Below, in pieces: positions 1 through 5,854 of a stretch of 16,811 bases of DNA. A program made the translations under genes and the position numbers. The stretch spans positions 51,410 to 68,220 of the forward strand of contig DJWE01000073.1 in assembly GCA_002441465.1 (NCBI GenBank), read 5' to 3'. Each line of letters opens with the position of its first letter. Within the stretch, counting starts at the first letter, position 1. Source of the stretch: Propionibacteriaceae bacterium UBA6238. GTDB taxonomy: Bacteria > Actinomycetota > Actinomycetes > Propionibacteriales > Propionibacteriaceae. The notes below the pieces were generated by a model. It had not been told where the DNA came from and did no database searches. It saw only the letters and a program-made list of their open reading frames with translations.

Positions 1-342
1 GAAGGCCATCTTGTCGCCGGTGTAGTTGTTCACCAGCAGCAGCACGCCCTTGTCGGACGCGACCAGCTTCGCGGTCTGGTAGACGTAGTCGCTCGGCGGG
101 GCGGCGAACACGTCGCCGGGGCAGGCGGCGTCCAGCATGCCCGGGCCGACCACCATCACGTGTGCCGGCTCGTGGCCCGAACCGGATCCCTGCACGATGC
201 TGACCTTGTCGTTGTTCGGCGCGTCGGCCCGCATGATCAGGTTGTACTCCGGCACGTACTTGATCGTGTCGGGGTTGGCCAGGGCGATGCCCTTGAGCAT
301 CTCGGGGACGAACTGCTTGGGATCGTTGACGAACTTCTTCAT
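1..342 (-). CDS. dhaK: Dihydroxyacetone kinase, DhaK subunit (N-terminal part; gene runs off the left edge)
   Basis: The first 114 codons are visible. DhaK binds dihydroxyacetone (or a related short ketose) covalently as a hemiaminal on a His. Phosphate comes from the partner DhaL (ATP/ADP-bound), giving DHAP in the cytosol. Recognition rests on the N-terminal MKKFVNDP start, the family stretch GSGSGHEPAH (the conserved loop of the kinase K-domain) and VVGPGMLDAACPGDVFAAP, followed by NNYTGDK. The substrate-binding His lies beyond the window. The ATG at 342 is preceded by a strong AAGGAAGG ribosome-binding site. The gene follows dhaL on the same strand after a 104-bp gap; this is the reverse of the common dhaK-dhaL order. 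Whether the phosphoryl donor is a PTS (DhaM) or ATP cannot be read here, because any dhaM would be to the left of the window. Confidence 0.93.
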   Translation of the reverse strand, partial: MKKFVNDPKQFVPEMLKGIALANPDTIKYVPEYNLIMRADAPNNDKVSIVQGSGSGHEPAHVMVVGPGMLDAACPGDVFAAPPSDYVYQTAKLVASDKGVLLLVNNYTGDKMAF

Positions 343-446
343 GGTTTCCCTTCCTTGGGTTGCCGGGCTGAGTGGGTGTAGCTACGTCGGCGGCCTCTGC
401 GTGACGCCCGCTGTCCCTCGCAAGCGGCGCACAGACCGTTCGCGGG

Positions 447-1082
447 TCAGCGCTCGGGCCAGGCCTCGGCCAGGGACGCGAGCAGGACGGCGACCGCCTT
501 CGCGCCGGCGTCCACCGACCCGATGCTGCGTTCGCCGGTGTAGGACGCGCGGCCACGCATGGCCTGCATCGTCTTGGTGTTCTCCGCCGCCTCGTCGGCG
601 GCTTTCGCCATCGCCGCCACGATCTCCCCGGGACCATGACCGGACGCGAGTTCGGCCTCGAGGGTGTCGACGGCCGGCACCAGCGCGTCGAGCAGCGTCT
701 TGTCGCCGACATCGGCCTGGCCGCGAGTCTTGATGCCATCGATGGAGGCCCGCAGCGCACGCACCACGTCCGCGCCCTCGACCTGCGGGTGTTCCTTCAG
801 CTGGACGCCGGCCCGCAGCATCGCGGTGCCCCAGATCGGACCCGAGGTGCCACCGATCCGGGCCGAGGTTGCCGCGGCGATCCTGGTCAGGAAGACCCCC
901 GGATCACTGCGATCGAAGCTGTCCCACTGGTCGAGGACGATCTCGAAGCCTCGCGCCAGCGAGTAGCCGAAGTCGCCGTCGCCGACCACGGCGTCCAGCT
1001 CTCCGAAATAGGTCTCGTTGGCGACGATGTTCTCGGCGAGATTGCGCATCACGAACTCGACGTCGGCGATCGATCCGCTCAT
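447..1082 (-). CDS. dhaL: Dihydroxyacetone kinase, DhaL (nucleotide-binding) subunit
   Basis: 211 aa, the usual DhaL length. DhaL holds the nucleotide and passes phosphate to the ketose held by DhaK. Visible family motifs are VVGDGDFG near residue 33 (the Asp residues that coordinate Mg-nucleotide), GGTSGPIWG near residue 77, GDKTLLDAL near residue 127 and GRASYTGERSIGSVDAGA near residue 178. The ATG at 1082 overlaps the TGA of the upstream phosphatase gene as ATGA, so translation is coupled and it belongs to the aldolase/phosphatase operon. DhaL is a separate polypeptide rather than fused to DhaK. That arrangement is typical of the PTS-dependent DhaKLM type, but dhaM is not in the window, and related kinases act on erythrulose, so substrate identity remains inference. 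Confidence 0.95.
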   Translation of the reverse strand: MSGSIADVEFVMRNLAENIVANETYFGELDAVVGDGDFGYSLARGFEIVLDQWDSFDRSDPGVFLTRIAAATSARIGGTSGPIWGTAMLRAGVQLKEHPQVEGADVVRALRASIDGIKTRGQADVGDKTLLDALVPAVDTLEAELASGHGPGEIVAAMAKAADEAAENTKTMQAMRGRASYTGERSIGSVDAGAKAVAVLLASLAEAWPER

Positions 1083-1831
1083 CTGGACTCCTCCTGGTTG
1101 GTTGCGATCAGGTGCTCGAGGTCGGGGACCGTGATCATCTGTTCCGGGCGGACGCCGGCCGGTGCGGCGATCACGGTGAGCGGGTTGCCCGGGTCACCGA
1201 GGTGGTTCAGCACGAGGGACGCCCCGGCGAAGTCGTCCTCGGCGGTGAAGGCGCTGACGGTGACGATGGTGGTCAGCCCGGCCGCGACGGCCGCCTGGAC
1301 GCCGATCCCGGAGTCCTCAACGACCAGACAGCCGGCCGGGTCGAGGCCCAGTTCGTCGAGCACGGTGAGGTAGATGTCCGGGGCCGGCTTCTTCCTCGCC
1401 ACGATGTCGCCGGCGAACACGTGGCACCGGGCCGCGAGCTCGGGCCCGACCGCATGCCCGAGCACCGCCTTCACCGACGGCTCGGCGGACGTGGACGCCA
1501 CCGCCACCGTCCAGCCCCTGCCCAGCACGTCGGAGATCAGCCGATGAATGCCCGGACGTCCGGGGAGCAGGCCGTCGCCGACCCGCTGGGTGAAGTACTG
1601 GGTCTTGCGGGCGTGCAGCTGCCGGATCAGCTCGGCCGACCCGTCCGCGTCGGGCAACTCGGAGGCGATCCGCTCCTTGCCGCCGCCGATCTTCACCTTC
1701 TCCGCGTAGGTGGCCTCGTCCCAGTGGATCGGCAGGCCGAACTCGGCGAAGGCGGCGTTGAAGGCCGGCAGGTGACCGTCCCGCTCGGTGTCGGCCAGCA
1801 CACCGTCGCAGTCGAAGATCAGGGCCGGCAT
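1079..1831 (-). CDS. cbbY: HAD-superfamily phosphatase, CbbY-like (ketose-1,5-bisphosphate phosphatase family)
   Basis: 250 aa cytosolic HAD phosphatase. Motif I is FDCDGVLADTE with nucleophile Asp7 and acid/base Asp9. Motif II is VASTS (residues 111-115), motif III lies in KKPAPDIY (147-154) and motif IV in VVEDSGIG (170-177). The cap region carries the WDEATY and GGGKERIA stretches (37-56), which closely resemble CbbY of Calvin-cycle bacteria, an enzyme that dephosphorylates xylulose-1,5-bisphosphate to xylulose-5-phosphate. No Rubisco gene is visible, so a detoxifying role for Rubisco is not indicated. Next to an aldolase and DhaKL it may remove the 1-phosphate from the aldol product. It starts 1 nt after the aldolase stop and its TGA overlaps the dhaL ATG. 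The exact substrate is inferred; other HAD-IA activities such as beta-phosphoglucomutase-like ones are possible. Confidence 0.85.
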   Translation of the reverse strand: MPALIFDCDGVLADTERDGHLPAFNAAFAEFGLPIHWDEATYAEKVKIGGGKERIASELPDADGSAELIRQLHARKTQYFTQRVGDGLLPGRPGIHRLISDVLGRGWTVAVASTSAEPSVKAVLGHAVGPELAARCHVFAGDIVARKKPAPDIYLTVLDELGLDPAGCLVVEDSGIGVQAAVAAGLTTIVTVSAFTAEDDFAGASLVLNHLGDPGNPLTVIAAPAGVRPEQMITVPDLEHLIATNQEESR

Positions 1832-1832
1832 C

Positions 1833-2690
1833 TCAGGCCTTGCCCACGCTGCCGAAGATTCCTGCGAAGTGCGTGGTCAGGTCGCGAATGGACGAGGCGA
1901 CCGCGGCGAACAGCGACGGCGGATCCCACTTGTTCCGCGCCTCGGCGTCCTTGAGGAAGGCCAGGCTGGACTGCATGAAGGTCTCCTTCAGTGCGGTCGA
2001 GATGTTCACCTTCGCGCATCCGCGGGAGATGCAGTCGCGGAACTGCTCGTCGCTCAGGCCGCTGCCACCGTGCAGAGCGATCGGTATCGGATGGGCCGCG
2101 ACCAGGTCGGAGACCCGCTGGAAGTCCAGGACCGGCGCTCGCTTGTAGGTGCCGTGTGCGTTGCCGATGGCGGGGGCGAAGACGTCGACCCCGGTCGCCT
2201 CGAGGAACCGCAGCGACACCTCGAGGGTCTGCCGCCGGGACTCCTCGTCCGAGCCGACCCCGTCCTCCTGGCCGGTGATGGACTCGATCTCGCCCTCGAC
2301 GTCCGCGCCGTAGCGGCGGGCCTCGGCGACCACCTCGATGGTTTGGCGCTGGTTCTCCTCCACGGGCAACTGGGAGGCGTCGAACAGCACGGAGTTCCAG
2401 CCGGCGGCCAGGCAGTCGCTGATCACCTGGCGGTCGGGACAGTGGTCGAGGTGCAAGGCGCACGGGACCTCGATCCCGGCGGTCATCGACGTCCACATCG
2501 CATACAGCGTGTCCACCCCGATCGACCGGACGGTCTTCACCGACGTCTGCAGGATCACGGGGGACTTCGCCTCGACGGCCCCGGCCAGGACGTTCTCCAT
2601 GGTCAGGTCGTTGACGATGTTGATGGCCGGTACTCCGTAGCGTTGGGCGAAGGCCGGCTTGAGGATCTCGGATAGGGGCTGGACGGCCAC
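1833..2690 (-). CDS. fba: Class II (zinc) ketose-bisphosphate aldolase, FBA/TBP family
   Basis: About 285 aa. It catalyses reversible aldol condensation of DHAP with an aldehyde (classically glyceraldehyde-3-phosphate, giving fructose-1,6-bisphosphate). Zinc-ligand motifs are present in order: ALHLDHC near residue 80, GNAHGTYK near residue 177 and ALHGGSGL near residue 206, followed by KVNIST for the phosphate site. VEGEIES carries the conserved second-shell Glu. I chose the GTG at 2690 because GAGAGGGGA sits 5 nt upstream. An in-frame TTG at 2705 would add five residues, but its codons consist of the ribosome-binding site itself. It is first in a coupled set (stop 1 nt before the phosphatase ATG, then dhaL). 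Members of this family also act on tagatose-bisphosphate and ketose-1-phosphates, so the acceptor aldehyde is open. Confidence 0.9.
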   Translation of the reverse strand: MAVQPLSEILKPAFAQRYGVPAINIVNDLTMENVLAGAVEAKSPVILQTSVKTVRSIGVDTLYAMWTSMTAGIEVPCALHLDHCPDRQVISDCLAAGWNSVLFDASQLPVEENQRQTIEVVAEARRYGADVEGEIESITGQEDGVGSDEESRRQTLEVSLRFLEATGVDVFAPAIGNAHGTYKRAPVLDFQRVSDLVAAHPIPIALHGGSGLSDEQFRDCISRGCAKVNISTALKETFMQSSLAFLKDAEARNKWDPPSLFAAVASSIRDLTTHFAGIFGSVGKA

Positions 2691-2707
2691 GATGTCCCCT
2701 CTCAACG

Positions 2708-2780
2708 GTGAGTTCGGGACTCACGCTAGGTGGCGGCCCGACCGCGAGGAATGGGGTAAACCCCCCAGCCCTTCTGGGGG
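2708..2780. promoter_or_regulatory. Stacked inverted repeats between regulator gene and aldolase gene (candidate operator/leader)
   Basis: Three small perfect inverted repeats lie in the 189-bp gap upstream of the aldolase. They are GTGAGT-TCGGG-ACTCAC at 2708-2724, GGGG-TAAA-CCCC at 2753-2764 and CCCCCAG-CCCTT-CTGGGGG at 2762-2780. The last two share bases, so they cannot both fold as hairpins at once. I see no convincing -35/-10 pair. They could be an operator for the adjacent LuxR-type regulator, a weak terminator for the regulator gene, or leader structure; the sequence does not decide among these. Confidence 0.4.
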
Positions 2781-2879
2781 TCGGCTATGGGGGACGCGAC
2801 CCCGGAGCGAGCTGAGGAGGGCTCCTGATTCGGCTCTCCGCAGCGGTGGAGCGGGCCAGGAACCGTCCCGGCGTGCGGG

Positions 2880-4652
2880 TCAGGAGCGGGCCAGCAGCTC
2901 CGTCCGCGAGCGGACGCCGCCCTTGCGCAGAATTGCGCTGACGTGCTTCTCGACGGTCTTCACCGAGATGCCCAGGCGCGAGGCGATCTGCTTGTCGGGC
3001 AGGCCCTGATCGAGCAGTTGGCGCACCTCGAGCTCGCGGCCGGTGAGCCTCTCGGCGTCGACGGCGGGCAGTCCGCCGAGTTGCGCGAGCACTCCCCCGA
3101 AGACGAGGACGTCGCCGCGGGCCACGCCGACCACGACCCGTCCGAGCGTGGTCGCGTCCACATCGGCCTGCACGAACCCGCGGACGCCGGCCGCGGCCCA
3201 GTCGCGCAGCTCGGTCTCGGGCGTGCCCGGATCGATCACCCCGACCACACCGGCGGACGCCGCGGCCCGCCGCAAGCCGGTGACCAGATCCGTCCCGGAC
3301 GCGCCGGGGACACGGGTTCCGGCCAGCACCACGTCGGGACGCAGCAGCCGGACCGCCTCCACGGCCGCACCGATCTCGGCCACCTCCGCGACCACCTGGA
3401 CGCCCGGCTCGCTCGCGTCGAGCAGCCGCACCAGGCCGGTGCGCATCGCCGGCAGCGGGTGCACCACGACCACCCGCAGCCGCGGACCGTCGGAGCTGCC
3501 GTTCAGGGTCGGCTGGAAGGGCAGGTCGGCGCGGATCCGGGTGCCCCATCCGGACGTGGAGTCGATCCGCACCTTGCCCCCCACCTGCGCTGCGCGGGCG
3601 ACCAGTCCGGACAGGCCCACGCCCTTGTGCGCGGACGCCTCGGGGTCGAACCCGCAGCCGTCGTCCTCGACGATCACAGCGAGCCCCTCCGAGCCGTAGA
3701 CCAGGCCCACCCGCGCCATGGACGCCCGGGCGTGCTGGACGACGTTGGTCAGCGACTCCTGGATGATCCGCAACACCTGGGTCTCGACATTCTTCGACAG
3801 CGGCTGTGGATCGCCGAACACGCGGAAGGTCGGGGTCAGCTCGGAGGTGGCCTGCACCCATTCCAGCTCCAGCCCGATGCTCTCCTCCAGCGGACGTCCG
3901 GCCATACCCGCCGGTCCGAGACCCCACACGGCCCTGCGGCCTTCGTTCATCGTCTCCTGGGCGGCCTGCTGGGCCTGGGTCAGCGCCGGCAGCGGGTCGT
4001 CGCCACGGCTGACCGCGGCGTGGGCGTCGGCGATCCGCAAGGTGACGTTGGCCAGGCCGCGTCCGATGCTGTCGTGCACCTCGAGCATCGCCCGTTCGCG
4101 TTCGGAGGCGACGGCTGCGGCCTTGGCCCGCTCGGACGCCTCCTGGTGCAGGCGCGAGTTCGCGATCGCGATCGCGGCGTGGGTGGCGAACCGTTGCAGC
4201 AGTTGGGCGTCGGGGGCGTCGAAGCGCCGCTCGTCGGTGGCCGCGAACACGATGCAGGCGCCGATCAGGTCGGTGCGCAGCATGATCGGGACGCCGATCA
4301 CCGCCCGCCGATAGCGGTCCTCTTCGGGTCGGATGTGGCCGTTGCGCACCTCGCCGTACCGCTCGAAGATCACCGGACGGCCGGCGCGTGCGACGGCGCC
4401 GGTGCAACCTTCCTCCAGCGAGAACACCATGCCGGTCTGGCAGCCCTCGTCGAGGTCGATCTCCTTGCGGTAGGTGCGGCTGACCTGGTCGATCAGGCAC
4501 AGCGATCCGCTACGGCAGCCGAGCAGTTCGACGGCGCTGCGCAGGATGCGCTCGAGCAGCGGTTGCAGCCGGAACTCGCCGGCCAGGTCGTCGGCGACCG
4601 CAGCCAGCGCATCGTCCACCGATGCCCGCTCACGACCCTCAACCTGCGTCAT
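2880..4652 (-). CDS. GAF sensor histidine kinase fused to a degenerate receiver and a LuxR-type DNA-binding domain
   Basis: 590 aa, with no membrane segment, so cytosolic. Domain order: GAF about 25-170; HisKA_3 dimerisation/phosphoacceptor helix with EVHDSIGRGL (His193); HATPase with N-box IIQESLTNVVQHA (296-308), G1 EDDGCGFDP (329-337) and G2 KGVGLSGL (343-350). A NarL-like receiver fold follows at about 391-505, then a LuxR HTH at 535-588 (LTGRELEV...KQIASRLGISVKTVEKHV). The receiver has lost the usual acidic pair (VHPLP in place of DDHP), the phospho-Asp (VVLAGTRVPG, Gly445) and the FLLKD Lys (FVQAD). Phosphotransfer to it therefore looks impossible. Kinase and DNA-binding output, normally two proteins, are one polypeptide here. 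The ATG at 4652 has GTGGAGG upstream. It lies upstream of and co-directional with the aldolase operon and is the likely regulator. The ligand is unknown. Confidence 0.88.
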   Translation of the reverse strand: MTQVEGRERASVDDALAAVADDLAGEFRLQPLLERILRSAVELLGCRSGSLCLIDQVSRTYRKEIDLDEGCQTGMVFSLEEGCTGAVARAGRPVIFERYGEVRNGHIRPEEDRYRRAVIGVPIMLRTDLIGACIVFAATDERRFDAPDAQLLQRFATHAAIAIANSRLHQEASERAKAAAVASERERAMLEVHDSIGRGLANVTLRIADAHAAVSRGDDPLPALTQAQQAAQETMNEGRRAVWGLGPAGMAGRPLEESIGLELEWVQATSELTPTFRVFGDPQPLSKNVETQVLRIIQESLTNVVQHARASMARVGLVYGSEGLAVIVEDDGCGFDPEASAHKGVGLSGLVARAAQVGGKVRIDSTSGWGTRIRADLPFQPTLNGSSDGPRLRVVVVHPLPAMRTGLVRLLDASEPGVQVVAEVAEIGAAVEAVRLLRPDVVLAGTRVPGASGTDLVTGLRRAAASAGVVGVIDPGTPETELRDWAAAGVRGFVQADVDATTLGRVVVGVARGDVLVFGGVLAQLGGLPAVDAERLTGRELEVRQLLDQGLPDKQIASRLGISVKTVEKHVSAILRKGGVRSRTELLARS

Positions 4653-4676
4653 TGCCTGCCTCCACGGGTGCAGGCA
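4653..4676 (-). promoter_or_regulatory. Hairpin enclosing the ribosome-binding site of the sensor-regulator gene
   Basis: On the transcribed strand, TGCCTGC and GCAGGCA (7 bp, perfect) flank a 10-nt loop ACCCGTGGAG. The second arm ends directly at the ATG (4652). The Shine-Dalgarno GGAGG straddles loop and stem, so folding would partly hide it. This is a visible structure; any role in translation control is inference. Confidence 0.35.
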
Positions 4677-4720
4677 GCCAGCCTAAGCGCGTCCCGGCGT
4701 CCTCGAAAGGCCCGACTTCC

Positions 4721-4799
4721 GACCCCCACCTGCCGAGTTGTCAGAATCTCGTGCGGCTATAGGCGCACGAGATTCTGACAACTCGGCAAGTGGGGAGTC
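4721..4799. repeat. Long near-perfect inverted repeat (25-bp perfect core arms, 8-nt loop)
   Basis: Arms 4731-4755 and 4764-4788 are perfectly complementary over 25 bp around the loop GCTATAGG. After one mismatch (4730/4789), pairing resumes for 6 bp, then 3 more after a one-base bulge. The outer arm reaches into the TGA of the alkA-like gene (4798-4800). No T-run follows on either strand. It could end transcription of the glycosylase gene, act as an RNase III site, or be a dispersed palindromic element. It is much longer than an ordinary intrinsic terminator. Confidence 0.8.
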
Positions 4800-5712
4800 A
4801 GGGCAGGTGGGTCCGGGGGGCGAGCCGCGGACCGCGGCGGGGCGGGCTGATCCCGGCCATGCCGACCAGTCGTTGCACCCGGAGCCGGTGCGGACGGTAG
4901 GGCTCCAGCAGCTCGGCCAGGCCGGCGTCGTCGAGCGGGACGCCGGCCAGAGCCCAGCCGACATCGCGTGGGACGTTGTAGTCGCCGAAGCTCACCGCGT
5001 CCGCGTCACCAAGAGCCCGGGCGCGCACCTCTGCGCTGGTCCACACACCGATCCCGGGCAGGCTGCGCAGCCGGGCGTCCGCGCCGTCCGGATCGGCGGG
5101 CAGCACCCGCTCCAAGCTCGCCGCCACCCGAGCCGCCCCGACCAGCGCGCGCGATCGGGCCGGATCGATGTGCATGGCCAGCCATTCCCAGGACGGGATC
5201 CGCCGAACCTCCTCGGCCGCCGGGAACGCGCGCAGCCCCAACGCCTCGCCCGGCCCCGGCGCCGGCCGGCCATGCCGGGCGAGCAACGAGCGCAGGCCGA
5301 AGGTGGCCTCCTGACCGGTGACCTTCTGCTCGATCACCACCGGGACGAGCGCGTCCCACACGCTCGCGGTACGCCCCAACCGCCAGTGCGGACGCTGCCG
5401 GTACAGCTCGGCGAGCAGTCGGTGCCGGGGCTCGAACCCGGACGGGTCGTCGTCCGCGCCGAGCAGCGTCGGGAGCGCGTCGATCACCCACTCCGCGCCC
5501 GGACCCCACGCCTGAGCGCCGATCACGCCACCGGCGTCCAGCGGCCGGACGGCCAGCGTCGCCACGCCATCGGGGGTGTTCAGTGCGCGCCAGTGCCGTC
5601 CGTCGTGCACCCGGTAGGTCGGATCGGCGAGCCCCCGCTTGAACGATCCCCACACCTGCTCGACCGGGCACGGCCAGCCCGGACGCCAGTCTCGCGTGCG
5701 GGCGGTTTCCAT
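4798..5712 (-). CDS. alkA: DNA-3-methyladenine glycosylase II family protein (AlkA-like, HhH-GPD)
   Basis: 304 aa. Base-excision repair glycosylase predicted to remove alkylated purines from DNA. The hairpin-helix-hairpin-Gly/Pro-Asp signature is LRSLPGIGVWTSAEV at about 215-229, followed by VSFGDYNVPRDVG, whose Asp244 matches the catalytic Asp of AlkA. VIEQKVTGQEA (126-136) corresponds to the helix preceding the HhH core. The N-terminal region (about 1-90) resembles the AlkA-type N-terminal domain in position only. The ATG at 5712 has no strong ribosome-binding site. It is divergent from the DNA ligase gene and shares an upstream 18-nt element with it, which supports a joint repair role. The stop codon lies inside the outer arm of a long hairpin. 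A different substrate range within the HhH-GPD family is possible. Confidence 0.85.
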   Translation of the reverse strand: METARTRDWRPGWPCPVEQVWGSFKRGLADPTYRVHDGRHWRALNTPDGVATLAVRPLDAGGVIGAQAWGPGAEWVIDALPTLLGADDDPSGFEPRHRLLAELYRQRPHWRLGRTASVWDALVPVVIEQKVTGQEATFGLRSLLARHGRPAPGPGEALGLRAFPAAEEVRRIPSWEWLAMHIDPARSRALVGAARVAASLERVLPADPDGADARLRSLPGIGVWTSAEVRARALGDADAVSFGDYNVPRDVGWALAGVPLDDAGLAELLEPYRPHRLRVQRLVGMAGISPPRRGPRLAPRTHLP

Positions 5713-5725
5713 GCCCGCAACCTAG

Positions 5726-5825
5726 CCCGGAAGCCCGACATCGTGATTCACCCTCGTGCACCGGACGCCAGCCTGCTGCCGTCGTCCGAGCGGCGCGGGT
5801 GCGCCCTCGACGTCGGGCTTCCGGG
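5726..5825. promoter_or_regulatory. Shared 18-nt element in inverted orientation between alkA-like gene and ligB
   Basis: CGA(C/T)GTCGGGCTTCCGGG occurs on the plus strand at 5808-5825 (upstream of ligB) and on the minus strand at 5726-5743 (upstream of the glycosylase), with one mismatch in 18. The inner 14 nt are identical. Each copy lies upstream of one gene, ending 13 nt (glycosylase) and 29 nt (ligase) before the start codon. A common regulator site is the natural reading. A 100-nt inverted repeat of other origin is the alternative. Confidence 0.5.
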
Positions 5826-5854
5826 ATGTCAGTGCAGGCGCCCATAGTGGAGCC

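Noticed and set aside
1788..2675. Plus-strand open frame opposite the aldolase
   Set aside because: It is an antisense shadow; the aldolase motifs on the minus strand fully explain the region.
2691..2705. TTG at 2705 as the aldolase start
   Set aside because: The added codons consist of the purine-rich ribosome site for the GTG at 2690.
2713..2721. TTCGGGACT, which matches one half of the DosR/DevR box
   Set aside because: Only one half-site is present and it lies inside a short hairpin. The adjacent regulator is a GAF kinase but not clearly DosS-like, so one 9-mer is not enough.
2943..4778. Long open frame (over 600 codons) on the plus strand opposite the sensor-regulator gene
   Set aside because: It mirrors the high-GC codon pattern of the real minus-strand gene. 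Its translation is low-complexity Arg/Gly/His/Gln-rich with no domain, whereas the minus strand shows complete GAF, kinase and HTH motifs.
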